Source: Hymenobacter sp. BT559 (GTDB lineage Bacteria; Bacteroidota; Bacteroidia; Cytophagales; Hymenobacteraceae). Taken from it: 64,000 nt of DNA. A program made the translations under genes and the position numbers. The first letter of the stretch is position 1, and every line of letters starts with the position of its first letter. The DNA is taken from positions 62,001 to 126,000 of the forward strand of contig NZ_JAELXV010000005.1 in assembly GCF_016427535.1 (NCBI RefSeq). The letters are read 5' to 3'. Positions 44,585 to 53,679 of this stretch are shown here, piece by piece. The notes under the pieces were generated by a model that saw only the letters and a program-made list of their open reading frames with translations, was not told the origin of the DNA and did no database searches.

Positions 44585-46105
44585 ATGAAAAGTCGCCTGC
44601 GCTTTATTTTCAGTTTGCTAGCTAGCTGCCTGCTCGGCATCTATGGCTTTCAGGCCTATTGGCTTTATGGCAGCTATCAGCTGGCCACCACGCAGTTTGG
44701 CCGCTCGACTAGCGAGGCGCTTGAAGCGGTGGTGCAACGCCAGCAGGTTAGGCGCACCAACAAGATGTTCAACATCAAATTCAACAACTACGCCGACGCT
44801 AGCTTGCCCCCCGGCCAGGCCTCGCGCTGGCAAATAGAAAAGCTGGATACTGGCCTTACCGCGCCACAAGCGGCTCGGCCCTGGCCCCGGCCGGCGCAGC
44901 CACCTAGGGTGTTGGTTTTGCGCTCGTCAGCCGCAAGCAAACGCTCGGTGCCCAACGCGCAAGTCGAGCGCACGCGCGCCGCGCGCACCGATTCGCTGGC
45001 CCGGCAGCTCTCCAGCTTTGTTATCAGCAACTGGTACCGCCAGCAACCTGTTGATTTGGGGCAGCTAGCGCTTGCGTACCGCACCGAGCTGCGCCAGCGC
45101 GAGATAGCGACTGATTTTAAGCTTGATACAGTCAGCAACACTACTATATCTTTTAAGGCGCACGTGCCTGGCGTCCGCGACACTGTACTTATTCGGATGC
45201 TGCCCAACCGCGCCGGCTACCCAGTGCACACGCTAGCCGTGTCGCTCAATCCTGTGCGCGGCCTAGCCGTGGGAGCCTCCTTCCCGGCACCTAGGGCTTA
45301 TGTACTGCGCCACATGACGGGCAGCCTGGCCGGCTCGGCGGTGCTGCTGGGCCTCACCACGGGCTGCTTTGCGCTCATGCTGAGCACGATACTGCGGCAG
45401 AAGAAGCTGGCTGAAGTCAAGAACGACTTTATCAACAACATGACGCACGAGCTGAAAACACCGCTCGCCACGGTGTCGGCGGCTATGGAGGCGTTGCAGG
45501 ATTTTGGTGCACTAGGTGATGCGCGCAAGACGGACACCTACCTCACCATGGCCCGGCAGGAAGTACGCCGCCTCTCCGACCTGGTCGAAAAAGTGCTGCA
45601 CATTGCCGTAGAAGACCGCCCCGGCCATGCCCTGGCCCTGCGCCCCGAGACCGTGCGCCTCGCCGCGCTGGTGGCCGAGCTGGTCAGCCGCCACGAGCTG
45701 CAAGCGCCCAAGCCAGTGCAGTTTGAAGTAAACATTGCCCCCGCCGCCACGCTGTTGCTCGACCGCCTGCACTTGGCTGGCGCGCTGCACAACCTGCTCG
45801 ATAATGCCATTAAGTATTCGGGCGAGCGCGTCACCATTCGCATTGGGGGCCAGCTAGCGGCGGGCGGCTACCAGCTCTCGGTGGCCGACGATGGCCCCGG
45901 AATCGCGCCCGGCTACCAGGACGCCATTTTTGAGCAATTCTTTCGCGTGCCCACCGGCAACCTGCACCCCGTCAAGGGCTTTGGCCTCGGGCTATACTAC
46001 GTGCGACAAGTGGTAGCGGGGCACGGCGGCCGCGTCAGCGTGCGCAGCACGCCGGGACGGGGCAGTGAGTTTATCATCTGGTTGCCAGATTCAGTTATTG
46101 ACTAG
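44585..46105 (+). CDS. Two-component sensor histidine kinase
   Basis: 506 residues. Membrane helix 1 (about 6-28), a roughly 210-residue periplasmic sensor without a recognised domain, then membrane helix 2 (about 246-268). The phosphoacceptor region is MTHELKTPLA with H288. The ATPase domain contains the N-box LHNLLDNAIKYS, DDGPGIAPGYQDAIFEQFFR and the G2 box GFGLGLYYV. It is divergent from the GLPGLI/OMP pair, and its response regulator follows at 46252. The signal sensed is unknown; regulation of the neighbouring receptor pair is only suggested by position. Confidence 0.95.
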   Translation: MKSRLRFIFSLLASCLLGIYGFQAYWLYGSYQLATTQFGRSTSEALEAVVQRQQVRRTNKMFNIKFNNYADASLPPGQASRWQIEKLDTGLTAPQAARPWPRPAQPPRVLVLRSSAASKRSVPNAQVERTRAARTDSLARQLSSFVISNWYRQQPVDLGQLALAYRTELRQREIATDFKLDTVSNTTISFKAHVPGVRDTVLIRMLPNRAGYPVHTLAVSLNPVRGLAVGASFPAPRAYVLRHMTGSLAGSAVLLGLTTGCFALMLSTILRQKKLAEVKNDFINNMTHELKTPLATVSAAMEALQDFGALGDARKTDTYLTMARQEVRRLSDLVEKVLHIAVEDRPGHALALRPETVRLAALVAELVSRHELQAPKPVQFEVNIAPAATLLLDRLHLAGALHNLLDNAIKYSGERVTIRIGGQLAAGGYQLSVADDGPGIAPGYQDAIFEQFFRVPTGNLHPVKGFGLGLYYVRQVVAGHGGRVSVRSTPGRGSEFIIWLPDSVID

Positions 46106-46146
46106 TAATAAATAGGTTAGAATAGTAGAGACATCACATCAAGCAT

Positions 46147-46233
46147 CTGTCATGCTGAGCTTGCGAAGCATCTTATCGCGTCAGAGCTAGTAACCCTCGC
46201 GTGAGAAGATGCTTCGCAAGCTCAGCAGGACAG
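46147..46233. repeat. Imperfect palindrome within the two-component operon
   Basis: CTGTCATGCTGAGCTTGCGA at the start of the left arm (46147-46180) is complementary to the right arm (46198-46233) through GAAGATGCTTCGCAAGCTCAGC, with a few mismatches and bulges. It lies entirely between the kinase stop at 46105 and the regulator start at 46252. Its core GTCATGCT also occurs in the hairpins at 40748 and 53680. Confidence 0.8.
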
Positions 46234-46251
46234 GTGTATTGATAATTATAA

Positions 46252-46956
46252 ATGAGTCCTTTGAAAATGCCTACTCTCCTCCTCGTCGAAGACGAGCTTT
46301 CGCTAGCTCGTATTGTGCAAGACAGCCTCGAAACCCGCGGCTTCGTGGTGCACCACGCAGCCGATGGGGCACAGGGATGGCAGCTTTTCCAGGACCTAGA
46401 GCCTGATGTGGTGGTGGCCGACGTGATGATGCCCGTGCGCGATGGCTTCGACCTGACCGCCCAGATTCGGCGGACCAACAAAGCGGTGCCCATCATCTTC
46501 CTCACGGCCCGCTCGCAGCCGGCCGATGTGGTGCGCGGCTTCGAGCTGGGCGGCAACGACTACCTCAAAAAGCCCTTCAGTATGGATGAGTTGGTGGTGC
46601 GCGTGCGGGCGCTGCTGGGCCGCCCGCCGGTGGCTGCCCCGCCGCCCGTGCCCGGCCCGCTGACCATTGGCCGCTACCGCTTCGACCACCCCCAGCAGCG
46701 CCTGCGCCTGGCCGATGGCAGCCAGCCCGAAACCACCCTTACCCACCGCGAGGCCGAGCTACTCAAGTGCTTGCTCGACCAGCGCAACCAAGTCCTCACC
46801 CGTACCGAGGTACTGCGCCAGTTGTGGGGCGACGACAGCTTTTTCAACGGTCGCTCACTCGATGTGTTCATCACGCGACTGCGCCGCTACCTGCGCCACG
46901 ACCCGCAGGTGCAAATAGTAAACGTGCGTGGCGTGGGCTACAAGCTGCTGGCCTAG
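46252..46956 (+). CDS. OmpR/PhoB-family response regulator
   Basis: 234 residues. The receiver domain has the acidic pocket VEDE near the N-terminus, the phosphorylated Asp in VVVADVMMP (D57), FLTARSQ and YLKKPF. The winged-helix DNA-binding domain ends with LTHREAELLKCLLDQ, LWGDDSFFNGRSLDVFITRLR and NVRGVGYKLL. ATG 46252 is used; ATG 46267 is another possible start. Partner of the kinase at 44585, from which it is separated by a palindromic repeat. Confidence 0.95.
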   Translation: MSPLKMPTLLLVEDELSLARIVQDSLETRGFVVHHAADGAQGWQLFQDLEPDVVVADVMMPVRDGFDLTAQIRRTNKAVPIIFLTARSQPADVVRGFELGGNDYLKKPFSMDELVVRVRALLGRPPVAAPPPVPGPLTIGRYRFDHPQQRLRLADGSQPETTLTHREAELLKCLLDQRNQVLTRTEVLRQLWGDDSFFNGRSLDVFITRLRRYLRHDPQVQIVNVRGVGYKLLA

Positions 46957-47136
46957 GAGGTTGGGCGGACTTTGTAGTATACATGCGCAAGGCTGTTCGT
47001 TAACAAACGCAAACTGCAAAGCCCGCGCAACAAATCATTTTTTCCATTTGCGGCCGCCCCGGCAACATAGGACAATGCCGCTACTGAGCTGCACTAAGCC
47101 TATTCTACCATAAGCAGAAATTTGCTAGTAATAGGG

Positions 47137-47144
47137 TAAGTTTG
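47137..47144 (+). promoter_or_regulatory. -7 element of the M13 peptidase promoter
   Basis: TAAGTTTG is an exact TAnnTTTG match about 45 bases before the start codon at 47189. No well-placed -33 element is visible, so the promoter is a candidate only. Confidence 0.4.
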
Positions 47145-47188
47145 CAAGCTAGCGTTTTTGCGCTACCCTGCCCTTTTACCCCACGTAC

Positions 47189-49291
47189 ATGTCTCATTTG
47201 CGCAATGTTGCGGCGAGTCTGATGCTCGGCGCTGGCCTAGCTGGCTGCGCCAGCAGCGGCCCCGCCGCACCCACTACTGCTACCACTGCTACTGCCCCCA
47301 CGGCTACCGCCACCCCCGACCCCAAAGGCGTAGGCCTCGATGTAGCCGACCTAGACCGCTCGGTGTCGCCGTGCGACGATTTCTACGAGTTTTCCGGTGG
47401 CAATTGGCTTAAATCTAATGCCATTCCGAGCTACGCCACCAGTTGGGGGCCGCGCAACCTACTGGGCCTGCGTACCCAGGCCACGCTAAAACAGATTCTG
47501 GAAGAAGCGGCGGCCAACCAAAGCGCCGCAGCCGGCTCCAACCTTCAGAAGGTGGGCGACTTCTACGCAGCGGCGATGGACACAATGGCCATCGAAAAGG
47601 CCGGCATTGAGCCGCTAAAGCCGGAACTGGCGCGCATTGCGGCGCTCAAAACCAAGGCGCAGCTGCCGGCGCTTATTGCCTACGAGCAGGAACTAGGCAC
47701 AGGTGCCTTCTTCCGCAGCGGGGTGCAAGTCGATGAGAAAAACACCACGCGCTACGTGGTGCAGTTCGACCAGGGCGGCCTCACGATGGGCGACCGCGAC
47801 TACTACCTCAGGGACGACGCACGCACCCAGAAAGTACGGGCCGCTTACCAAACCTACATGCAGCAGCTGTTTGGCTTGCTGGGCGACAGTCCAGCTGCGG
47901 CCCAGCGCAACGCCGCCACTGTCGAGCGCCTCGAAAAGCGGCTGGCCCAGGCTTCGCGCAGCCGAGTGGCGCTACGCGACCCGCAGGCCAACTACAACCA
48001 AATGGCCTTGACTGCCGCCACCCAGCGCTACCCCGCCGTGCAGCTTCCCAAGCTGCTGGCTGATATGCAGCTTAGCAAGGCGCAGGAGATAATCGTGGGC
48101 CAGCCGGCGTTTTTTGACGAGGTGAATACGTTGCTCAAAACCGAGCCACTAGCCGATTTGCAGACCTACATGCGCTGGCACTTGGTGCGCTCGCTCGCGG
48201 CCACGCTGCCCGCCGCGTTCGTCGATGCTAGCTTCCGCTACAATCAGGTGCTGACCGGTGCCCGCCAGCAAACCACCCGCTGGAAGCGGGCGCAAGCTGC
48301 TACTGATGCTACCCTAGGGGAGGCATTTGGCCAGCTCTACGTCGAGAAGGCGTTTCCGCCCGCGGCCAAGCAGAAAGCGCTGGAAATGCTCGCCAACATC
48401 AAGGCTAGCATGGCCGAGCACATCCAAACCAACACCTGGATGAGCGCGCCCACTAAGGCTGAGGCGCTGAAAAAGCTAAACGCGCTGCGCGTGAAAATCG
48501 GCTATCCCGACAAGTGGAAGGACTACTCGGCCTTGCCTATCAGCCGCGCGTCGTACGCCAAAAATGTGCTGGCCGCCCGCCGCTGGGAAAGCCGCCGCGA
48601 GGCCGCTCGCTTCGGCGGGCCCGTCGACCACACCGAGTGGGGCATGACACCACCCACCATCAACGCCTACTATAACCCGCCGCTTAACGAAATTGTGTTT
48701 CCGGCGGGCTACTTACAGCCCCCGTTCTTCGACCCTAACGCCGACGATGCCGTGAACTACGGCGCCATTGGCGGAGTGATGGGCCACGAAATGACCCACG
48801 GCTTCGACGACCAGGGCCGGCAGTACGACGCCGCCGGCAACCTGCGCGACTGGTGGACGCCCCAGGATGCGGCCGAGTTTACGAAGCGCGCCGCCATCGT
48901 GGCCCGCCAGTACGATGCCTTTTCGCCCCTCGACTCGGTGCACGTGAATGGTAAGCTGACCCTAGGTGAGAACCTGGCCGATTTTGCGGGCCTCACCATC
49001 GTGCACGCTGCCCTCGAAAAGCAGCTGGCGCAACGCTATGGCAATGGCCCGCGGCCTAAGTTCGACGGCTTCACGCCCGAGCAGCGCTTCTTTTTGAGCT
49101 GGGCCCAGCTACGCCGCCAAAATATTCGGCCCGAAGCCCTGCGCCAGCAAATCCAGACTGATCCGCACTCGCCGGGCCAGTACCGCACCATCGGGCCTAT
49201 TATGAACATGCCGCAGTTCCAAGCCGCCTTCGGCTGCAAAGAGGGCGATAGAATGACCCGCACGCCGGCCGACCGCGCTGTTATCTGGTAA
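47189..49291 (+). CDS. M13-family (neprilysin/PepO-like) metallopeptidase lipoprotein
   Basis: 700 residues. Lipoprotein signal ending LAGC (C20), so probably anchored to the inner leaflet of the outer membrane. Two M13 regions: the N-terminal helical domain begins after DLDRSVSPCDDFYEFSGGNW, and the catalytic domain has HEMTH (H533, E534, H537) and GENLADFAGL as the third zinc ligand region. The C-terminus has the conserved Cys in FGCKEGDRM. M13 enzymes cleave short peptides. A terminator follows at 49391. Confidence 0.95.
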   Translation: MSHLRNVAASLMLGAGLAGCASSGPAAPTTATTATAPTATATPDPKGVGLDVADLDRSVSPCDDFYEFSGGNWLKSNAIPSYATSWGPRNLLGLRTQATLKQILEEAAANQSAAAGSNLQKVGDFYAAAMDTMAIEKAGIEPLKPELARIAALKTKAQLPALIAYEQELGTGAFFRSGVQVDEKNTTRYVVQFDQGGLTMGDRDYYLRDDARTQKVRAAYQTYMQQLFGLLGDSPAAAQRNAATVERLEKRLAQASRSRVALRDPQANYNQMALTAATQRYPAVQLPKLLADMQLSKAQEIIVGQPAFFDEVNTLLKTEPLADLQTYMRWHLVRSLAATLPAAFVDASFRYNQVLTGARQQTTRWKRAQAATDATLGEAFGQLYVEKAFPPAAKQKALEMLANIKASMAEHIQTNTWMSAPTKAEALKKLNALRVKIGYPDKWKDYSALPISRASYAKNVLAARRWESRREAARFGGPVDHTEWGMTPPTINAYYNPPLNEIVFPAGYLQPPFFDPNADDAVNYGAIGGVMGHEMTHGFDDQGRQYDAAGNLRDWWTPQDAAEFTKRAAIVARQYDAFSPLDSVHVNGKLTLGENLADFAGLTIVHAALEKQLAQRYGNGPRPKFDGFTPEQRFFLSWAQLRRQNIRPEALRQQIQTDPHSPGQYRTIGPIMNMPQFQAAFGCKEGDRMTRTPADRAVIW

Positions 49292-49390
49292 GCTGCATGT
49301 TGCGCAGACTCTGTAGTCTACGCTTTGGTGGCGGCACACTTGCGAGCGCGGACTACAAAGTCCGCGCTCTAACACGTTAAAAATGCCTCG

Positions 49391-49430
49391 AAAAAAGGGA
49401 ATGTTAGCGGCGGCTAGCGTTCCCTTTTTT
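49391..49430 (+). terminator. Terminator after the M13 peptidase
   Basis: AAAAAAGGGAATGTTAGC pairs with GCTAGCGTTCCCTTTTTT (two G-T wobbles) with a short loop and a long T-run. Confidence 0.8.
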
Positions 49431-49490
49431 TATGTCTGCCGCTAGCGCTCAGCTTATCGACTTTATAAAATTCGGGCATTACTGGCTATC

Positions 49491-49524
49491 GCAAACGTTT
49501 GCCCAGACTATCACAAACGTTTGC
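49491..49524 (+). promoter_or_regulatory. Tandem LacI-type operators upstream of the secreted xylanase
   Basis: GCAAACGTTTGC (49491-49502) is a perfect 12-bp palindrome with the CG centre typical of LacI/PurR/GalR-family operators. A second site CAAACGTTTG (49514-49523) has its centre 22 bp away, about two helical turns. They lie 60-100 bp before the -7 element at 49583. A sugar-responsive LacI-family regulator, not encoded in the window, is the expected partner. Confidence 0.75.
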
Positions 49525-49582
49525 TGAAAAATACTAAGCTATATATCTAATTAACAGCTGGCTAAACAACGCGAGAGGCCCC

Positions 49583-49590
49583 TACTTTAG
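49583..49590 (+). promoter_or_regulatory. -7 element of the xylanase promoter
   Basis: TACTTTAG, one mismatch to TAnnTTTG, about 68 bases before the start codon at 49658. Confidence 0.4.
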
Positions 49591-49657
49591 TGTGGCAGGC
49601 CGCGGATTATTCCGCGAATTTCTTGCTCTTTCCTTTTCCCACCCAACCCTCTTCCTT

Positions 49658-52600
49658 ATGAAGAAACCTCAACGCCTAGGACTGGCGCTGGTGGCTGCGC
49701 TTGGCAGTCACTTTTCGCTCTTTGCCCAAAATGCGCCCGTGCCGTTTGAAGCGGAATCCGGGACCTCGACCACGCCGCCCGTAGCTGGGGCCACCATCGG
49801 CGACTGGATTATCGGCAGCACCACGGCCAGCGGCACGGTGCCAGCCGCCACCTACATTACCACCAAAACCGACCAGGCGGGCTATGCCACCGGCAGCTCG
49901 GTTCCTACCACGGCGGCCCGCGTGCTCACGTACAGCATTACGTTTCCGGGGGCGGGCAGCTACGACCTCTACGCCCGCATCTGGGTGGGGCCGGGCGGCT
50001 TCAGTGACGACAGCTACTACAACGCCACCAGCTTCGGTGTGAAAAGCCCCACTACCAGCGGCGACTGGCGGCTGCAAAACGGCCTAGCTTCAGCTGGCTA
50101 CGTGGCCAGTTCGACCCAGCCCGTAGATGGCCTAGGTACCGCCGGCTTCAGCGCCAATGCTATGACGCCGCTGTGGAAATGGGTCAATCTGTCCAAATTT
50201 GGCAGCGGCGCCTCGTTTACGGTGCCAGCCGGCAACCTCACGCAGACCCTGCAGATTGGGGCGCGGGAGGACGGCTTGTACTTCGATAAGTTCGTGTTTG
50301 GGCAAACGGGCCTCAACTTTACAGTAGCCAACCTCGACGCGGGCACGCAGGGCTCGGCCGTCGTGGTAACGCCCGGGCCGGCCCCCACGGGCTCGCCCAT
50401 TGCGATGGGCAAGCCCAAGTACCTAAGCTCGGCGTATAGCACGGCCCAGTCGCCCTACTTTGGGGTGTATTGGGATGGCACCACGCCCGAAAACGGCGGC
50501 AAATGGGGCGTGGCCGAAGGCACCCGCGGCAGCTACAACTGGGCCGAAGCCGATGCGGCCTACGCCCAAGCAGTGGCCACGGGCGGGCCGTTTCGCTTTC
50601 ACACGCTCATCTGGGGCGCGCAGCAGCCTACCTGGCTCACTACCAGCGGCCTAAGCGATGCCGACAAGCTGGCGGCCATCAAGGACTGGTACCAGGCCGT
50701 GGCGACCCACTTCCAGGGCAAGCGCATTGACTTTATCGACGTGGTGAACGAGCCCACCCACCAGCCGCCCACCGGGGCCGCGGGGCCCGATGGCGGCGCC
50801 TACCTCAACGCGCTGGGCGGTAGTGGTGCTACGGGCTGGGACTGGGTTATCACGGCCTTCCAAATGGCGCGCCAGTACTTCCCCAATTCCAAGCTAATGC
50901 TAAACGAGTACAGTGTAGAAAACGAGCCCAACCGGGCCGCTACCTACGTGGGCATTGCGAAGCTTTTGAAAGACCGCGGCCTCATCGACGCCATTGGTAT
51001 TCAGGGGCACTCGTTTTCGCTGGCGCCTACCTCTACGGCGTCCATTCAGGCCAATATGGCCACACTGGCCTCGGCCAACCTGCCGCTCTATATCACAGAG
51101 TTTGACCTAGATGGCGCAACCGATGCCCAGCAACTAGCCGACTACCAGCGTATTTTCCCGCTGTTCTGGGAAAACCCGGCCGTGCGCGGCATCACGATGT
51201 GGGGCTACCGCCCCGGCCACTGGCGCACCAATCAGGGCGCGTACATTGCCAATGCCGACAACAGCGAGCGCCCGGCCCTGACGTGGCTGCGCAGCTACGT
51301 GGCCAGCACCTACACCGGCCCCATGTGGACCGGCACCACCAGCGCCGCCTGGGCCACGGCTAGCAACTGGATTACCAACAACGGCGCGCCGGCCAATGCC
51401 CTCGTGTCGGCGGCCAGCACCTACACCCTGCCCGCGGCTACCGACGACGTCGTTTTCCCCGGCTACGCCGCCAACCAGCCCACCGTGAGCAGTGCCCAAA
51501 GCATTCGCAACGTTACGCTCGGTACCGGCTCGACACTGACCACCAACGCCGTGCTGACCCTGACCGGCAACCTGACCAATAACGGCGGCGCGGTGGCCGG
51601 CACCGGCACCGTAGCCCTAGGTGGCAGCAGCGCCCAAACCATCGGCGGCACCACCGCCACCACCTTTCCTAGCCTTACGGTAGGCAGCGCTACGGCCAGC
51701 CTAGTTGCCCCCGCCAGCGTGCGCCAAATGCTAACGCTCAACGGCAACCTGACCACCAATGGCCGGGCCTTTACACTGCTTTCGACTGCCACGGGCACCG
51801 CTATGGTGGTGAATACCAACGGCGCTGTAGTAGGCAATGCGACGGTGCAGCGCTACATCGACCCGACTACGAACGCCGGCAATGGCTACCGCCATTACGC
51901 CGCGCCAGTGGCCAGCACCACCGTAGCCGACCTCGCCACGAGCGGCTTCTCGCCGGTGGTAAACCCGGCTTATAACCAGGCTGCAAACCCTTACGTCGTA
52001 ACGCCCTTCCCCACGGTATTTGGCTACAACGGCGCGCGGCTAAGCGCGGCCTCGGCCCTGACCAGCGCCTTTGACTACGGCTGGGAATCGCCGGCGGCGC
52101 TAACCGACGTGCTGACGCCGGGCCTAGGGTACTCGGTGAATATTCCGGGCACCGAAACGGTTGACTTTGTGGGCGCGCTTAATAATGGTCCCATCAGCCG
52201 CACCAACCTAGGGCGCGGGCCGCAGGCCGATGCCGGCTGGCAACTGCTGGGCAATCCCTACCCCTCGCCCCTCGACTGGGACGCCGTGAGCACTACGGGC
52301 CTCGACGCGGCCGTGTACGTGTTCCGCTCCACCGGCCCCTACGCGGGCACTTACTCGACCTACGTACCCAACGGTCCCAGCGTGAATGGCGGCACCAAGC
52401 AGTTGGCGGCTATGCAGGGCTTCTTTGTGCGCACTACTTCGGCCAGCGCGCCGGGCAGCATCAACTTTACTAATGCGGCGCGCCTGACCACCTACGCCAG
52501 CCCCACGTTCCAGCGCATTACCGGCCCCGCCCCCTTGGTGCGCCTAGCCCTAGGTGCCGCCACCGGCCCCGCCGATGAGGCTGTAGTGTACTTCCCCGGC

Positions 52601-53233
52601 GATGCTACTATCGGCTTCGACCCCGCCGCCGATGCCTACAAGTTGGCCGTGAGCGGCACCCCACTGCTAGCCAGCGAGCTGAGCGCTACTGACCTGCTAG
52701 CTATCAACGCGCTGCCGGCCCTAGGTGCCGCTACCGTTACCGTACCTCTGCGCGTGCAGGCTCCGCAGGCCGGCAGCTACACGCTACGCGCCACCGAGCT
52801 GCTCAACCTGCCCGCCGGCGTGCAGGCCCTGCTGCGCGATGCCCAGACCGGTACGCTCTTCGACCTGAGCCAGTCCACCGGCTACACCGTGAGCCTAGGG
52901 GCCGGGGCCACCGCGGCCGGGCGCTTTGCGCTGGTGCTGCGGCCCAGCAGCCCACTGGCCACCGCCGCGGCCGCGCTGAGCGAGCAAGTGAGCCTCTACC
53001 CTAACCCCACGCGGGGCGGCCGCTTGTCGCTAGGCTGGCCCACTACGTTGGGCCAGCAGGCTATCGAGGCACAGGTCCTTAATGCGCTGGGCCAGCCGGT
53101 GTTTCACCAAACCCTGGCGCCTAGCGCTACTGCTACCCGGCCGCTCGCGCTGCCGGTGCTGGCACCGGGCATCTACACCGTGCGCCTCCAAACCAACGCG
53201 GGTACCATCATCAAGCGCCTGACCATCGAGTAG
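49658..53233 (+). CDS. Secreted GH10 endo-1,4-beta-xylanase with T9SS sorting domain
   Basis: 1191 residues from ATG 49658; the frame opens at 49592 with a leader unlike a signal peptide. Signal peptide to about residue 25 (SHFSLFAQ). N-terminal carbohydrate-binding-like module (about 28-230, starting VPFEAESGT). The GH10 barrel covers about 250-560 with the acid/base E365 in DVVNEP and the nucleophile E481 in ITEFDLD. A large strand-rich surface module follows (ASNWITNNGAP, then LTLTGNLTNNGGAVAGTG), and a type A T9SS domain starting SLYPNPTRGGRLSLGW ends in IIKRLTIE. It should cut xylan outside the cell, under the LacI-type operators upstream. Confidence 0.94.
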   Translation: MKKPQRLGLALVAALGSHFSLFAQNAPVPFEAESGTSTTPPVAGATIGDWIIGSTTASGTVPAATYITTKTDQAGYATGSSVPTTAARVLTYSITFPGAGSYDLYARIWVGPGGFSDDSYYNATSFGVKSPTTSGDWRLQNGLASAGYVASSTQPVDGLGTAGFSANAMTPLWKWVNLSKFGSGASFTVPAGNLTQTLQIGAREDGLYFDKFVFGQTGLNFTVANLDAGTQGSAVVVTPGPAPTGSPIAMGKPKYLSSAYSTAQSPYFGVYWDGTTPENGGKWGVAEGTRGSYNWAEADAAYAQAVATGGPFRFHTLIWGAQQPTWLTTSGLSDADKLAAIKDWYQAVATHFQGKRIDFIDVVNEPTHQPPTGAAGPDGGAYLNALGGSGATGWDWVITAFQMARQYFPNSKLMLNEYSVENEPNRAATYVGIAKLLKDRGLIDAIGIQGHSFSLAPTSTASIQANMATLASANLPLYITEFDLDGATDAQQLADYQRIFPLFWENPAVRGITMWGYRPGHWRTNQGAYIANADNSERPALTWLRSYVASTYTGPMWTGTTSAAWATASNWITNNGAPANALVSAASTYTLPAATDDVVFPGYAANQPTVSSAQSIRNVTLGTGSTLTTNAVLTLTGNLTNNGGAVAGTGTVALGGSSAQTIGGTTATTFPSLTVGSATASLVAPASVRQMLTLNGNLTTNGRAFTLLSTATGTAMVVNTNGAVVGNATVQRYIDPTTNAGNGYRHYAAPVASTTVADLATSGFSPVVNPAYNQAANPYVVTPFPTVFGYNGARLSAASALTSAFDYGWESPAALTDVLTPGLGYSVNIPGTETVDFVGALNNGPISRTNLGRGPQADAGWQLLGNPYPSPLDWDAVSTTGLDAAVYVFRSTGPYAGTYSTYVPNGPSVNGGTKQLAAMQGFFVRTTSASAPGSINFTNAARLTTYASPTFQRITGPAPLVRLALGAATGPADEAVVYFPGDATIGFDPAADAYKLAVSGTPLLASELSATDLLAINALPALGAATVTVPLRVQAPQAGSYTLRATELLNLPAGVQALLRDAQTGTLFDLSQSTGYTVSLGAGATAAGRFALVLRPSSPLATAAAALSEQVSLYPNPTRGGRLSLGWPTTLGQQAIEAQVLNALGQPVFHQTLAPSATATRPLALPVLAPGIYTVRLQTNAGTIIKRLTIE

Positions 53234-53314
53234 TTTTTTGCTTAGCCCGGCCCCTGTAGCTGCGCGCGGTGCAGGGGCCGGGTATCTATTCTCTCGTTTT
53301 CCCACCCCTATTTC

Positions 53315-53539
53315 ATGAACAAGATTTCCTCTCTACGCTTGGCGCTGGCCGCGGCTGGGCTCTGGCTGCTCACGGGCGCCTTGGCCGCCACCCAGGCCCA
53401 AACGCCGACTACCGGCGGCCCCGTGCCACAAGCCCCAGACCCTGCCGCCGTGCCGCTCGATGGTGGCGCCTCGCTGCTAGTAGCAGCCGGAGTTGGCTTT
53501 GGCTTGCGCAAGCTGCGCCGCCTGCGGCAGTCATCTTAA
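53315..53539 (+). CDS. Small PID-CTERM sorting-signal protein
   Basis: 74 residues. A signal peptide (LALAAAGLWLLTGALAATQAQ) is followed by a Pro-rich spacer and the C-terminal tripartite signal: PLDGG (47-51), a hydrophobic segment (ASLLVAAGVGFG) and a basic end (RKLRRLR). This matches the PID-CTERM sorting domain of Bacteroidota, thought to be processed by an exosortase/archaeosortase-like membrane enzyme. After removal of both signals only about 20 residues remain, so it may be a minimal surface peptide. It follows the secreted xylanase by 81 bp. Confidence 0.72.
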   Translation: MNKISSLRLALAAAGLWLLTGALAATQAQTPTTGGPVPQAPDPAAVPLDGGASLLVAAGVGFGLRKLRRLRQSS

Positions 53540-53545
53540 AGCGGC

Positions 53546-53615
53546 CCCTAGCTCAGTCAAATGAAAAGCCCCTTGGCAAATATGCCAAGGGGCTTTTCAT
53601 TTGACTGAGCTAGGG
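53546..53615. terminator. 33-bp perfect hairpin, bidirectional terminator
   Basis: Arms 53546-53578 and 53583-53615 are perfect reverse complements with a 4-base loop (AATA). It follows the PID-CTERM gene. The stem contains AAAAGCCCC and GGGGCTTTT rather than an end T-run. Confidence 0.85.
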
Positions 53616-53679
53616 CAGGGTTTCAACAACAGCCTATCTTAGACAAGCCAGCTATCATTATGCCTAGGCTATAAATCTG

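Larger units (their letters stand above)
49292..49657. other. 366-bp intergenic region with terminator, repeats and xylanase control sites
   Basis: In order: a 9-bp-stem palindrome GCGCGGACT-ACAA-AGTCCGCGC near 49349-49370, with a related GACTCTGTAGTC copy at 49310-49321; the terminator at 49391; LacI-type operators at 49491-49524; and a -7 element at 49583-49590. Confidence 0.7.
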
